Source: Vandiemenella viatica (Eukaryota; Arthropoda; Insecta; Orthoptera; Morabidae). From it: a DNA stretch of 64,000 nucleotides. How positions within the stretch are numbered: position 1 is the first letter of the stretch; each line of letters begins with the position of its first letter. The translations under genes were made by a program, and so were the position numbers. This document shows, piece after piece, positions 33,351 to 44,820 of this stretch. The DNA is taken from assembly GCA_031002005.1 (NCBI GenBank), contig CM061919.1:221338739-221402738 (forward strand), written 5' to 3'. A model generated the notes under the pieces. That model did no database searches. It was not told where the DNA came from and saw nothing but the letters and a program-made list of their open reading frames with translations.

Positions 33351-34712
33351 AATATATAAATGACATTGTCCCTTCTCTTGAATTATTACTTAAATTCAGT
33401 CTGGATACTTGCTGCTTACTAGAGCACTGGAAAAGTGCGATAGTAGTGCTGGTACATAAAGAAGGGGTGAGAAATACAGTCGAATATTATAAGCCATTCA
33501 ATTTGACATCAGTGGTAGGTAAATTAATGGAGAGATTGATATGCACCCACATCAGAAATTGAGAAATATATTTGATGAGCGTAAGTGGTTTTCAAGTTGA
33601 CAACATCGATTTAAGCAATGATATTTATGTGAAACTCAATTAGTTAGGTATATGCAAGATGAGATATTTTGGTTGAAATAGACAAGGGAGGCTAAATAAA
33701 AAACAGAAAGTGAGGTAGGAATTGCAGTATCGAAAGAAGTGAAAGTAAAAATGGGAGTGGCAGAGGGTAGTGCGTTGGGACCATTGCTGTTCATTTTTCC
33801 AATGATTAGTTGTTGTTGATGGTATACTATCAGAAATTACATTGTTTTCAGATGACATAATATTATTTAAAAGGATCAAAACGATAGAGGATTGTGATCA
33901 ACAGCATTGTAATCTGGACAGGATATCGAGCTGGCTTGATAAACATGGCATGAAGATAATTGCAAAGAAGAGTCAACTTATTAGATAGACAGATAATGGT
34001 TGATTATGATTATAAGGTGGGGAAAGAATTGTTTGTTGTAGACGAAGGGTAAATATCTTGGCATTACATTTGGTAACAAGCCTAATTGAGGAGGACACAT
34101 TGGACATGTAGTAGGAAATTTTTCAAAATTGTTAGAGAGAGTGGTGAGGTGATGTACGAGAGAAGTAACGCAATTGGGTTATAAAACTTTGATCAAACCA
34201 TTGCTTGAATTTGGTAGTGTAGTATGGAACCCATATTTTCAGTATCAAATATAGGAGTTGGAAAGGGTCCAAAAAGGGCCGCTAGATTTGTTTATGGAAA
34301 TTACCGCAGAATGCAATCAGTAACAGATTTTATAAAAGACCTGGAATGGGAATCATTAGAATACAGGAGGAAGGTGAAGAGGGTCATGAGAGCGTACAAG
34401 ACCTTTATTGGTGTTGAGGCATGGAATGATATTGGTGTAATAATGAAAAGTAATGCATGGAAAGAAAAGATATCAATGACCACATGCTGGCACAAGGGTG
34501 TAGGAAGATTCTATTTTTTAGGTAAGGGTGTCAGGGATTGGAAACAGTTACCAATGGAATTGATGAATGGTTTATCAAATATGTTGCAAGAATTTAAAGT
34601 TTAAATTTGTAGAGGGCAAATGTAGGTGTATGCATGAAAGATGGATGTGTAGGGAAATTGCCATCGGTGCGTTCTCTCCATTGAAATTTTAATTAAATTA
34701 AATTAAACCCAC
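33351..34712 (+). pseudogene. Jockey-like non-LTR element remnant with 3' tail
   Basis: RT fingers at 33,400-33,560 (HWKSAIVVLVHKEG, then YKPFNLTSVVGKLMERLI), palm pieces near 33,770 (GSALGPLLFIF-like) and 33,855 (SDD-like), and a readable C-terminal region at 34,224-34,604 ending WHKGVGRFYFLGKGVRDW and LSNMLQEFKV. The 3' region contains GTAGGGAAATTGCCA and ends in TTAATTAAATTAAATTAAA. Two more 3' ends of this family lie at 35,936-36,070 and, on the minus strand, 55,046-55,440. Multiple stops; inactive. Confidence 0.7.
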
Positions 34713-35030
34713 ACCAACTAATGTAAACTCGTTGGCAAATTTTCACGATACTCTTTTTATATATTCCTACGCCCTTATAAGGAATATAAGACAGCGGCCA
34801 AGTTTTCTGTAATATATTTGTATAAATATATTTTCATTAATATTTTCACTTCGAAACAACAATAGCTAAAACCATTTTTAATTCTGGTTCAGGCTGCATT
34901 CCAAAGTAATCGCCAGTACATTGCCATCCAAAAATCAAGAGGGCTTAAAACATCAATGAAAATCTAACTTCCTCTTTCCTTAAGGCTGGCACACACATTC
35001 ATGTCTGTCGATCTTAAAATTTAACATTTT
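34713..35030. other. No gene recognised
   Basis: AT-rich stretch between two retroelement remnants. No motif, repeat end or RNA was recognised. Confidence 0.35.
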
Positions 35031-35535
35031 AACAGTGGTGGCTGAATATATATACACATTAATGTCCTTTGTAGTCACAAATTATACTTTGTTTGAAACA
35101 AATAGTAAACTGCACAACTATGGCACTAGAAGTAAAAATAATCTTCACAAGGTTTACAAGTCGTTGTCATTTGGTCAAAGAGGGGGGGGGGGGCAATATT
35201 CAGGGATGCATATCTTCATTAAGTTCCCAACGAACATTAAATGTCTAGCAGATGATAAGAATAAATTCAGGAAAAAACTGAAAGAATTTTGAATTGACAA
35301 CTCCTTCTACTCTGTCGAATAATTTATTTCCAAGGTATCTGCAAAATAAACCGTTAGTCGTTCTTGTAAATGTAGATGGCATAATTAATGTACCATGTGA
35401 TATAACTGTACATGTTCTGGTGTTTGTATTATTTTGTTATGCAATTGTTTTTCTGTAAATTGATAACTTTCCACATCCCGCAGTGCCATTCTCTTATAAT
35501 AAGATCAATATAAAATGAATGTATTGTATTGTGAT
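35031..35535 (+). pseudogene. CR1-like element 3' end (RT C-terminus and tail)
   Basis: A frame at 35,035-35,292 reads IYTLMSFVV, NYGTRSKNNLHK, SLSFGQRG and FPTNIKCLADDKNKFRKKLK, the same C-terminal domain as at 30,927-31,370 and 42,474-41,701. A run of 12 G (35,182-35,193) sits in the coding region after QRG. The tail ends near 35,530 in an ATTGTATTG-type short repeat. 5'-truncated and inactive. Confidence 0.65.
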
Positions 35536-35935
35536 CATTTTTCTAAGTCGATAGACATTGTGACCCGTCTATTGTTTTGCTTGAATGTATTCAGAGTTCT
35601 CTTGATTTTCCATGCGATTTCCTTCTTGTCGTCTAGTGTATACGTTCTTTCAATTTGTATTATGTCTTTTCGGTATAAAATGACGAATATTAGACTAATT
35701 TCGAGCGAATTTCTCACTGAATTTATTGATTCATAGTGACAAAATGAGTGGAAAAGCAAAAGCATAGTTCAATTAGACAAATAGAAAAAATTTATGCATA
35801 TGATAATCTTATCAATAAATTGATAGAAGTTTGTCAACAGGCAAATGAAGTTATAAAAAAAGTGAATTCATTAAGAACTTGTTTTCGGAAGGCACAAAAT
35901 TAAGTTACCAAGTGAAATGAATTATTGACCAAAAA
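35536..35935. other. Unclassified sequence
   Basis: A minus-strand frame of 76 codons (35,765-35,535) contains RKDIIQIERTYTLDDKKEIA, which looks protein-like, but nothing identifies it. It could be an old element piece or a host exon remnant. Confidence 0.25.
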
Positions 35936-36070
35936 TGGTGATAGAATTTAAAGCTAAAATTTGCGGAGGGCGAATTTAGGTAGGTGCAGGAAAGGGAGTA
36001 GATGGGTGTGTAGGGAAATTGCCACTGGGGCGTGTGCTTCATCACAATTTAATTAAACATTATATTAGAA
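35936..36070 (+). repeat. Jockey-like 3' tail, truncated copy
   Basis: Matches the 3' end at 34,590-34,712: AATTTAAAG, GGAGGGCGAATTTAGGTAGG, GTAGGGAAATTGCCA and an AATTTAATTAAA end. Only ~130 bp remains. Confidence 0.65.
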
Positions 36071-36314
36071 AAAATATAATTAATCGCGTAGATCTCACTC
36101 TGGATCCAATACATTCATTTCATTACCGAAAACATTGAACCATCCCCAATAATTCGATATAGATTTTCCATTAATGTGAACATAATTAAACCAATCTTCA
36201 GCATCTAGCGTCAATTCATTTAGCAAAGGCTACATTCTGTTCTCTTTCATAACCGCTATTTTTACCATTATTGTATTATTCTTTTCTACTTTATTATCAT
36301 CAGAACTATAGCAG

Positions 36315-39300
36315 CTTTTGGTCTCGGCTCAATACGAGGCCATTAACCCGGATCCTGGGGTGGTCAGAGCCTTCTTCTCTGTCTGCCACTGGAGTAAATC
36401 CTGTCCGGCGCGTCCTAGTCGCGGGGGTGGGCGCTCTGCGCTTCAGTAGGCCGGAGTGTGGAGCGGCTAAGTCCGGCAGGGACCCAGTTCTGCGGGGTAT
36501 ATCGCAGTCCCCTTGCCCAGGGTTACGGGTGAAGTCCTCAACGGCAACAACGGCGGAGAAGAAGATCTTCGGTACCGCGCTGCTGGCGGATAAGGCAACG
36601 GATTCGGAGTACCGTAGGCGACATTAGGGTTCTACCCGAACAAGTCGGCAACTCCTGCAACCGAGATGGCTCTGCACGTGGCGACCCGTTGCCCCTGCAG
36701 AACTAGCTGTCAAGGCGAGAGGAAGTCACGAATGCTGGGCAAGTTCATGGCTTCTAACTACCGTCCCAGGTGATGTAGTGACGTGGAGAGGACACTTCCC
36801 ACGTACCTGTCAAGGTGCGGAAACAACACGGGGAGTCACAGTCACCGGTTATAAACTCTGTGCTGATTGGCGTGCGCACGAGCGCCAGGGGTGATTTCCG
36901 TCGGTGGGATAGTCCATTGTGGCTAATTGATCAGTTACCGCCCGCCTCAAGCTGGGCAGCCCCCAGCCAATTAGGTACTGATCCGCCCCTCATCTTGCGC
37001 TTCTATAGGTGTGTGGAGCAGCAAGCATGTCACAGTGCTTGTAACAACGATGAGAGAAGCAATCACCTGGCAAAAAAGAAAAACAGTTATAAACCATTTA
37101 AAAACCTGATAACGACAACGAGATTCGCCTCATGGAATGTGAGAACCATGTTACCGGGAACTGACACCCCAACTGATGGCATCCCTGAACTTAGGAAAAC
37201 ATCTATCATCGACAGGGAACTGCTGCGTTTGCGAGTTGATATCGCTGCCTTGCAGAGACTCGGCTTTCGGTTGAGGGCACTGTTCGTGAACAAAAGTACA
37301 CCTTCTTCTGGAAGGGTAGAGACAATGGCGCAAAGCAAGAGCACGGGGTGGGCTTCGCAATTCGCAACAGCTTGTCCAACTGCATTGAGGCACCCATCTG
37401 TGTTTGAGAGAGAATTATATCCTTGAGAATAACAACTGCTTCGGGTCCCATAACCCTAATATCAGCTTATGCACCTACGTTAAAGGCCTCTCCAGAAGGT
37501 AAAGATTCTTTCTATGAAAGCGTACGTGCATGTCTAGCAAAAGTACGTGTCTCTGACAAACTTTTTATTCATGGTGATTTCAATGCAAGAATTGGCAGCA
37601 GTTCTGACAACTGGCCGGATTGTATCGGCCGCCATGGAATAGGAAACATAAATGAAAATGGGCAGCGTCTATTGGAACTATGCACATCACATTCCCTCTG
37701 CGTATGTAACACCTATTTTCATAATAAGCCTACTCACAAAGTATCATGGAAACATCCAAGATGCACTGGCATCAGCTTGATTTTATCATCACTCGGAGGC
37801 GTGGTTTGCGTGACGTTCTCAATGCCAGAACCTATCACAGTGCAGATTGCGACACTGACCACTCTCTGGTAATGGCCAAAACACGTATGATTCCAAAGAA
37901 GATCCATTCAGCGGAAAGCAACCGCCACAAAATTAAGTTTAATATCCCAGTCAATCATGATGATGCTTTACACAAACAATTCTCAGCCGAAGTAAAAGAG
38001 AATCTCAGTCATGTTTTACTGAGGGACACAGGTAGCGCGGAAGACATGTGGCTTCTAGCGAAAGAAAAACTTTTACAAACTGCTTTAAGCACCTTTGGAA
38101 CAAAAGATACGTCTCAGAATGATTGGTTTGCTGATTACGAGGACAAATTACGTCCATACATTGAGCACAAAAGAGCAGCTCATATAACACTTCTAAACAT
38201 CCCTAGTGATCAAGCCAAGTTGGAATACAAAAAAGCTAAAGCAGATCTACAACGTATCACTCGCCGTTGCGTGAATAAGTATTGGACAAACCTCTGCAAG
38301 TCCATACAGCAGTACCATGATATCGGGGACTACCGAGGCATGTATCAAGGCATCAAGACTGCAATCGGGCCCACAACCAGGAAACGTGCTGCTTTAAAAG
38401 ACTTAAATGGGGAACCTATTGTTGACAAGCAGAAGCAGTTGGAAAGATGGTCAGAACACTACTCAAACCTTTACTCCAGGGCAGTCAGCATAAAGCCTGA
38501 AGCACTGGATAGTTTACCAACTTATCCTACTGCTTTAGATCTCGATGATTTACCTTCACAGGACGAACTTCATTTTTTACTGGAGAGACTCAAACTGGGA
38601 AAAAGTACAGGTCGTGACAACCTACCGGCTGAAATAATTAAACTTGATTGTGTTTTTCCGGTCATATATGAACTCCTAGAGCGGTGCTGGTATGAGGGTA
38701 CAATACCACAGGACATGCGTGATGCAGATATATTTACCCTTTATAAGGACAAAGGTGATAGAGGCGATTGCAACAATTATAGAGGTATATCCCTCCTCAG
38801 CATTGCTGGAAAAACTATCGCTCGAGTCGTTTTGGGAAGACTGGAAACCCTCGCCTCACGTGTCTACCCCGAATCTCAGTGCGGATTTCGTGCCGGCCGC
38901 TCCACGAGTGACATGATTTTCACTGTCCGCCAACTTCAAGAAAAATGCCGTGAACATCGTGTGCCTTTATACATGGCTTTTTTCGATCTAAATAAAGCCT
39001 TTGATACAGTTACCCGTACCGGCCTTTACGACATCCTGCACAAAATCGGATGCCCACCTACGCTGTTGTCTTTAATGAAGGCCTTTCACGATAACATGCA
39101 AGGCTCTGTGATATTTGATGGCGAAGCTTCTGCATCCTTCAAAGTAAACCGCGGTATACGACAGGGCTGTGTCTTAGCGCCCACACTCTTTGGAATTTTC
39201 TTCTCTGTTCTGCTCTTAGTAGCTTTTAAAAACTGTCACGTTGGAGTACATCTGCATACAAGGAGTGACGGTAGACTTTTTAATATAAGTCTATTGAGAT

Positions 39301-39888
39301 CTACTAAAAAGCGTATTGAACTAATTGTTCGTGAACTTCTATATGCTGACGATGCGGCTTTTGTCGCTAATACCGAAGATGAGCTTCAGGAGGCGCTCAC
39401 CAGATTTGGTCATGCATGTCATCTGTTCTCGATGAGTGTCAATTCCAAGAAGACGGTTGTCGTGGTTCAGGGCACAGACCATCTTCCAAAAATAACATTC
39501 GAAGGCATCCCTCTTCAAGTAGTAGAACACTTTCAGTATCTCGGCTCCACCACTACATACAACCAGTCCATTCAAAAGGAGATTGACGCACGAATTGGCA
39601 AAGCCGCGACGACCTTTACCAAGCTACCCACACGTGTCTGGAGAAACCCCAAGCTAACTCTCTCCACTAAAATTCTAGTATACCGCACGTGTGTCCTGAG
39701 CATCTTACTGTACGCAGCTGAGACGTGGTCCACTTACGCCTGGCAAGAGAGACAGCTGAACGCTTTATATATGCGCTGCCTGCGGACAATACTTGGAGTC
39801 AGGTGGCAGGACAAAATGAGCAATGAGAGTGTTCTGTCTACCACGAAGTATCACAGTATTACTGCCACCCTAGGATTTATAAACGGTA
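36315..39888 (+). mobile_element. RTE-like non-LTR retrotransposon, 3' end missing
   Basis: A GC-richer 5' region (36,315-37,100) contains a frame (36,271-36,627) with RPLTRILGWSEPSSL and RRVLVAGVGALRFSR. Broken endonuclease and a long intact RT follow. Sequence stops matching an RT C-terminus after about 39,885 (TATLGF), with no 3' untranslated region or tail; the adjoining sequence is a minus-strand element. Non-LTR elements are normally truncated at the 5' end, so loss of the 3' end implies a later deletion or rearrangement. Confidence 0.75.
37110..37875 (+). pseudogene. RTE-like apurinic-type endonuclease, broken
   Basis: Starts with TRFASWNVRTM, the usual first block of RTE endonucleases, and contains ISAYAPTL, FIHGDFNARIG, LCVCNTYF and, in the last frame, HWHQLDFIITRR and DCDTDHSLV. 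These motifs lie in three frames: a shift near 37,255 after IAALQ, a TGA at 37,405-37,407 (CGA to TGA would be a typical CpG change), and a shift near 37,765 after KHPRC. The domain nicks DNA in active elements; here it cannot be made as one chain. Confidence 0.75.
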
Positions 39889-39902
39889 ATAAGGATTCTT
39901 GA
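37746..39902 (+). CDS. RTE-like reverse transcriptase, long open frame
   Basis: About 718 codons without a stop. Order: end of endonuclease (LDFIITRR, DCDTDHSLV), a ~200-residue linker ending ALKDLNGEPIVDKQKQLERW, then RT: KLGKSTGRDNLPAEIIK, YKDKGDRGDCNNYRGISLL, ESQCGFRAGRSTSDMIF, FFDLNKAFDTVTR, RGIRQGCVLAPTLF, catalytic LLYADDAAF (YADD at 39,342-39,353), then the thumb with LLYAAETW and LGVRWQDKMSNES. All RT catalytic residues are present. The frame runs through the break at about 39,885 into foreign sequence (INGNKDS), so the C-terminus is not genuine. With its endonuclease broken, the element is probably immobile. Confidence 0.8.
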   Translation: METSKMHWHQLDFIITRRRGLRDVLNARTYHSADCDTDHSLVMAKTRMIPKKIHSAESNRHKIKFNIPVNHDDALHKQFSAEVKENLSHVLLRDTGSAEDMWLLAKEKLLQTALSTFGTKDTSQNDWFADYEDKLRPYIEHKRAAHITLLNIPSDQAKLEYKKAKADLQRITRRCVNKYWTNLCKSIQQYHDIGDYRGMYQGIKTAIGPTTRKRAALKDLNGEPIVDKQKQLERWSEHYSNLYSRAVSIKPEALDSLPTYPTALDLDDLPSQDELHFLLERLKLGKSTGRDNLPAEIIKLDCVFPVIYELLERCWYEGTIPQDMRDADIFTLYKDKGDRGDCNNYRGISLLSIAGKTIARVVLGRLETLASRVYPESQCGFRAGRSTSDMIFTVRQLQEKCREHRVPLYMAFFDLNKAFDTVTRTGLYDILHKIGCPPTLLSLMKAFHDNMQGSVIFDGEASASFKVNRGIRQGCVLAPTLFGIFFSVLLLVAFKNCHVGVHLHTRSDGRLFNISLLRSTKKRIELIVRELLYADDAAFVANTEDELQEALTRFGHACHLFSMSVNSKKTVVVVQGTDHLPKITFEGIPLQVVEHFQYLGSTTTYNQSIQKEIDARIGKAATTFTKLPTRVWRNPKLTLSTKILVYRTCVLSILLYAAETWSTYAWQERQLNALYMRCLRTILGVRWQDKMSNESVLSTTKYHSITATLGFINGNKDS

Positions 39903-41505
39903 TGAAATATGTTTCGGAGTTTCTCATTTTGACTACCTGAAGGTGCATAGATATTAATTAACAGAGTGGTATGGAGTAAACAGGAGGTAATTCGCCCTTC
40001 CGGGTACTTCAGTTAGCTCCCCTTTCGTGTGGTCCAACGTTGAAATACTGATTATAAGGATGAACGAAATTGTAATTACTCCTGGAAACTTCTTGCAAGA
40101 AAACTACGTCAACATCATTATCAACTATCATTTGTTCTAGAATAGCCCTTTTTATGTTGCTCTTTATTGCTCCAATATTCAGCGAAAGAAACCTACAAAC
40201 TCTATTCATTGCTATCGGAGGGAGTGTTGGGTTCAATTGGCGGCAATTCTTTTATAGCACCTGCCCCATTTATTTTCATATTACGTGTTGCACTAAGATT
40301 TGGTTGTGGTTTCTTCTTGTTTCGCCTTCGTGTAGTTTTATCTTGTGTGGGTAATATTACCACAGAACCAGTGTCCGTTTTGTCAGCGCAAGTATGTGAT
40401 TCCTCATCACTGGTGATTTCTGAGGTCCCTGGTGTTTGGGGTTTTATATGATTATTTTCTCTATCTGATAAGTGATGCTGCGGTTTTCCCTTTTCTTCCA
40501 TTGAAACCTCATGTATAGCTAATGTCTCCAGCTGCATCGCATTTTCCCCTATGTCACAACTCACAATATTTTGTTCTGTCTTGGTCGCAGATATTGAATA
40601 ATCTATATCTGTTGTGTTATCATGAATTACCTCAGTATTTCCTTGGGTGGTCAATTTCTGTTTCATGGGGTTTGACGATGAGGGTTATTCATTATCAGAA
40701 TCTTTATCAGAAACATCCCGCTGTCGTTTTTACACCAATCCAATCTCCCTGGTTTTAGGGGGAATAGCACTGCATGTCGGAAGTGGAGGAAATTTTTTTT
40801 CATTTAGCGCTTCCTGAATATTATCATTAATATCCGGATATATCACAGCGATATGATCATTGCGATCAAGATCTTCTGCTCTTTTGCGCTGTTTCAAGTT
40901 ATTTGTCAAAACAAAAACACGTCTCGAGCAATTTTGCTTCAAATGTCCGCTCAAATTGCATATGTGGCATGTAGGAAATTGACCACTATATATTACGTGT
41001 GCCTTGAAACCTTCAATATTTATGTGCGAAGGGAAATCCTTTTTAACTACCATTTCTACAGAACGGATACCATTATATCCCTGTATAGGGTACGTTGGGG
41101 CCCATTTTTTTACTCATTATTGATTTTATGTCTCCATAAGTACGCAATGCTTCTGATATGTCCTCATTACCAATTTCCGGTGGCACATTCAGTATCCCAA
41201 CTGTTTTCACATCTTCACCAGCATTAGTGACACCTACCTTGCTTTTTTGTACCATCGCGATGAATAAAGTCACGATAGCCTCCATACTGATCTAGAATTT
41301 TTTCAAAAACAGACTGTTCTTGCAGTTTTACATAAACACAGTACTCCTCTGTATCCAACTGTATCGCTGCTACATGCTCTCTCTGGATACCAATATCATT
41401 TTTGTTTATGTGCACCTCTAAGGCTGTTGGTTGCACATACCTGGGGTTTTTTTTTTATCAAATGCAAATTTTACGGTGTTATTCCTGATTGAAATTGGTT
41501 TATTT
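39889..41505 (-). pseudogene. Zinc-knuckle gag-like ORF1 and endonuclease start of another non-LTR element
   Basis: Read leftwards: VKFAFDKK, QPTALEVHI and AAIQLDTEEYCVYVKL (41,436-41,224), a nucleic-acid-binding-like block TVGILNVPPEIGNEDISEAL near 41,200, a CCHC knuckle CHICNLSGHLKQNC (40,969-40,928), an acidic serine-rich tail, then endonuclease RFLSLNIGAIKSN and VVFLQEVSR (40,236-40,009) and LINIYAPSG near 39,930. Breaks: an indel at the T run 41,449-41,456, TAA codons at 40,730-40,732 and near 40,685, and a frameshift near 40,015. ORF1 proteins of this type package element RNA. The RT and 3' end are absent beyond about 39,905. Confidence 0.7.
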
Positions 41506-41700
41506 CCAGTGCCTGTAGTTTGTACAGAATTGGACAAGTCAAAGTATATAACTATACAAATGTTTTTTACAATTAACATCATTACTACCTCTAAATTACA
41601 TTTCACATTATTTACATATATATCATTCTAAAACTAGTTACACACATAGCATTCTAATAGTAGTTATACACATAAAAGACAACATAAATTGAATACTACA

Positions 41701-43803
41701 TCAGAATTCTTTTATGGAATATAACACTTTATTAGCTAAGTATGTTTTCAGTTCACTTTTGAATTTAGCTCCTTTTAGCAACTTTATTTCCTTGGGGAGT
41801 TTGTTGTAAAATATTACCCCTTTCTTAAGTGGATCCTGTTCTGCAAATTTTTTGTTTACTCTCGTTTGAAAATAGTTATCTTCACCTCTTGTACCATGGT
41901 TATGAATGCTACGGTTGGTTACTGTTTTGTATGGGCTGTTTACTACCAAGAGTATTACTTTAAAAATGTACAAGGCATAAAGTGTTAATATTTTATTCTG
42001 CTGGAAAATGGACCTACATGAATCTCTCTGTCCTATACTGAATATAAATCTAATAACTCTTTTCTGTACCTTAAATAACCTGTCCATGAAGCAGTGTGCG
42101 GCTGCTCCCCATATTTCGATGCCATAAGTTAAGATTGAGTTTATCAATCCATAATATACTGTTAGTTTAAAGTCTTTTCTGAGGTAATGAGATAATCTTT
42201 TTAATACAAAGGAATTTTTGTTTACCTTTTTACAGGTTTCATTAATATGTTCCTCCCATGATAGGTTGGATTGGACTGTGATACCTAGGAATTTAGCGGA
42301 TGTTACCTGTAGAATATTTTCATCACCACATGTAAGGTCTTTACCTAGTTCAAGTTTGTATGGTTTCTTAAATAAGCTGTAAACAGTTTTTGAGGGATTT
42401 AGACTCAACATATTGTTGATGCAGTAATGGTAAATGTCATCAATTTTAAATTGCATACTTTTAAGTAAACTCATATTATTCGTATCTGAGGTTAAGACTG
42501 TAGTATCATCGGCATAAGAAATAGTACAGCTATTGTCCTGTTGAGGTATATCATTGACATAAACGATGAAAAGGAGTGGGCCCAGAATAGATCCTTGTGG
42601 TACCCCTCTTTTGACTAAGCATTATTTCGATTTGAATTTTATGTGTTCCTCTGCTGTTTTTTGAAATATTTCAGTCTGCTGCCACCTATTACTCAGATAT
42701 GATTTTAATAAATCAGAGGTTATTCCTCTGATACCATACATCTTGATTTTTTCCAGCAATATGGTATGATCCACTGTATTAAATGCTTTTGATAAATCCA
42801 TAAAAACTGCTGCTGAATGTTTATTATTATCGAGGTTTTCAAGAAGGCTTTCTATAAATTCTGTTATTGCACTAACTGTTGATAGTCCCTTCCTAAAACC
42901 AAATTGTCTATTATTAATTAGGTTATTTGTTTCCAAAAACTTTGTTATTCGAGCAGAAATCACATATTCTAGTATTTTACTAAACGTGGAAATGAGAGCA
43001 ATAGGTCTATAATTACTCAATAATTGTCTATCGCCTTTCTTAAAAAGTGGCTTGATAACTGATATTTTTAGGATATTGGGGAATTCACCTGTAGTAAGTG
43101 ACATATTTATTAAATGAGTTATGATGGTAAGAATAGGTGTAAAACACTGTTTAAGTAGCCATGGTGAAATATCATCATAGCCACAGCTACGTTTGTTTTT
43201 TAATTTCTTTATTATGGAACTAACTTCATATTCTGTTACCGGTTTAAGGAAAATTGTTTTATCACATTTGGGCAACTTCCTGGGGGTTTTAGAGTTAACT
43301 GAACCACCATAATTGTTTGTTTTCATACTATTTGTGCTTGCATTGGGAGGAGGGAAACCAGAAAAATACTCATTGAAAGCATTGGCTACCTTCTCAGGGT
43401 CATTTAAAACACAGTTATTTAATCTTATTGAAGAGATATCACGAACATTACTAGTGCATTTGTTAAGTCCAGATATATCTTTTGCAATTTTCCAGACTTC
43501 TTTTGATAGATTACAAGATTCTAAAATTCTTTTTTAATAGTATTCTGCCTTACAAGTTTTTATTTTATTCAAATATTCTAATTTGTATTTTTTGTACCTA
43601 TGTTTGTAAAAACTGAGACCTGTCTGCTTGTACAAAAGAAAAGCATCCATCATATCACGCTTCATCTTTAGACATGAAACTGTAAAAGGAATTTTGACTC
43701 CATTATTAGTTTTTAAAACTCTTTTTACTAAGGGACAAGACAGTTCAAGACACCTACTGAAGTTTGTACAAAAGATTTCCCAGGCATTGTTTACATCTTT
43801 CAT
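41701..43803 (-). pseudogene. CR1-like reverse transcriptase with two TAA codons
   Basis: One reading frame from 43,803 to 41,701, about 700 codons, interrupted by TAA at 43,536-43,534 and at 42,624-42,622. RT blocks: NKRSCGYDDISPWLLK, NYRPIALISTFSKILE, NRQFGFRKGLSTV, FMDLSKAFNTVDH, GVPQGSILGPLLFIVYVNDI (just after the second stop), SYADDTTVL near 42,510, then LSLNPSKTVYSLF, a KFLGI block and the C-terminal YFQTRVNKKF and FYNKLPKEIK region. All catalytic motifs are intact, so loss of function is recent or due to these few changes. Confidence 0.8.
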
Positions 43804-44765
43804 ACATTTATCTTACCCCAGTTGAGTTTTTTGAGTTCTTCTATAAGTTTAGTAATATTTTTTTTGGACATGCTTCTACCTGATTCAGATATTCCTTTGC
43901 TTATTTTATTTTTTCCATGGTAATAATTGATAAATAATTCCTGTCCATAGTGATCAGCAACAAAATTATCTACAACAGAACTTCTGCAAATATCGCTCGA
44001 AATGTTTGAGATTATGTAGTCCAGCTGAGTCTTCGAACTGCTTGTTTCCCTAGTGGGCCCTGGGATTAAATTACTTAAGCCATGTGCATCAATGGTATCA
44101 TTGAACATTTCAACCCATCTGTCCTGTGAGAGCCCATCAATGTTTAAATCCCCTGCTATTATAATGTTGTGATATAGAGCAGTGATTTCGTTTAAAAGTT
44201 TTGAAAACAATCTATAGAAGGAGTTAATATCTCCATTTGGAGATCTATAAACTCCAATTATAAGGACACTGGTTTCTTCACTTATAAATATTTCTACACC
44301 TACAACTTCAAAATCCATCTCTTCACCATAGTCTTTTATCCAACCTATTTCTTTGCAATTCATGTTTATATTACAGTATATACATACAACACCACTTTTA
44401 TGTTTATCTCTGCAGAAGGAGCTTAAAAGGACATAATTTTCTATTTGCATGGTATTTATCTCACTAGATTTACAGCCATGTTCTATAAAGACTGCTATAT
44501 CATATTTCTTTGAATTTATTGTATTGCTTAAATAATCTACTTTGTTGCTTAGGTACTGAACATTTTGATGATATAGTGAGATATTCCTGATAGGGTTAGT
44601 AACATTTTTCTGATTTTCTGTCTTAATAACTAGATTTGGAGTATCTGGCTTATGTTCTAACTTTACACTTTGATTTGCCTTTGTGTGTTTATGTATTGAC
44701 CAACAGCCCCTATCAATCTCTGACATCATGTTGATAGTGGGGTGTTTGTTACTTCTAAAAAACAA
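43800..44765 (-). CDS. CR1-like endonuclease (ORF2 N-terminal part)
   Basis: 321 codons. Endonuclease blocks: ISLYHQNVQYLSNKVDYL, FIEHG in place of the usual ETW or EHW block, GVVCIY, LIIGVYRSPNGD, IIIAGDLNIDG, TQLDYIISN and VADHYGQE (SDH-type block with A). The frame ends at a TGA that overlaps the next ATG (ATGA at about 43,800), where the RT frame continues in another phase. A one-base change would rejoin them, so this is most simply a frameshift; stop-restart is possible but unsupported. The protein would nick target DNA to prime reverse transcription. Confidence 0.7.
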   Translation of the reverse strand: MFFRSNKHPTINMMSEIDRGCWSIHKHTKANQSVKLEHKPDTPNLVIKTENQKNVTNPIRNISLYHQNVQYLSNKVDYLSNTINSKKYDIAVFIEHGCKSSEINTMQIENYVLLSSFCRDKHKSGVVCIYCNINMNCKEIGWIKDYGEEMDFEVVGVEIFISEETSVLIIGVYRSPNGDINSFYRLFSKLLNEITALYHNIIIAGDLNIDGLSQDRWVEMFNDTIDAHGLSNLIPGPTRETSSSKTQLDYIISNISSDICRSSVVDNFVADHYGQELFINYYHGKNKISKGISESGRSMSKKNITKLIEELKKLNWGKINV

Positions 44766-44820
44766 TCAGGTTGGTTCTGAAGTGGTATCTGGCAGTCCTT
44801 ATTATACTGGAGATTGAATT

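Noticed and set aside
43797..43806. Programmed stop-restart at the ATGA overlap between endonuclease and RT
   Set aside because: The element already has other frame lesions and related elements read through in one frame, so a frameshift mutation is the simpler explanation.
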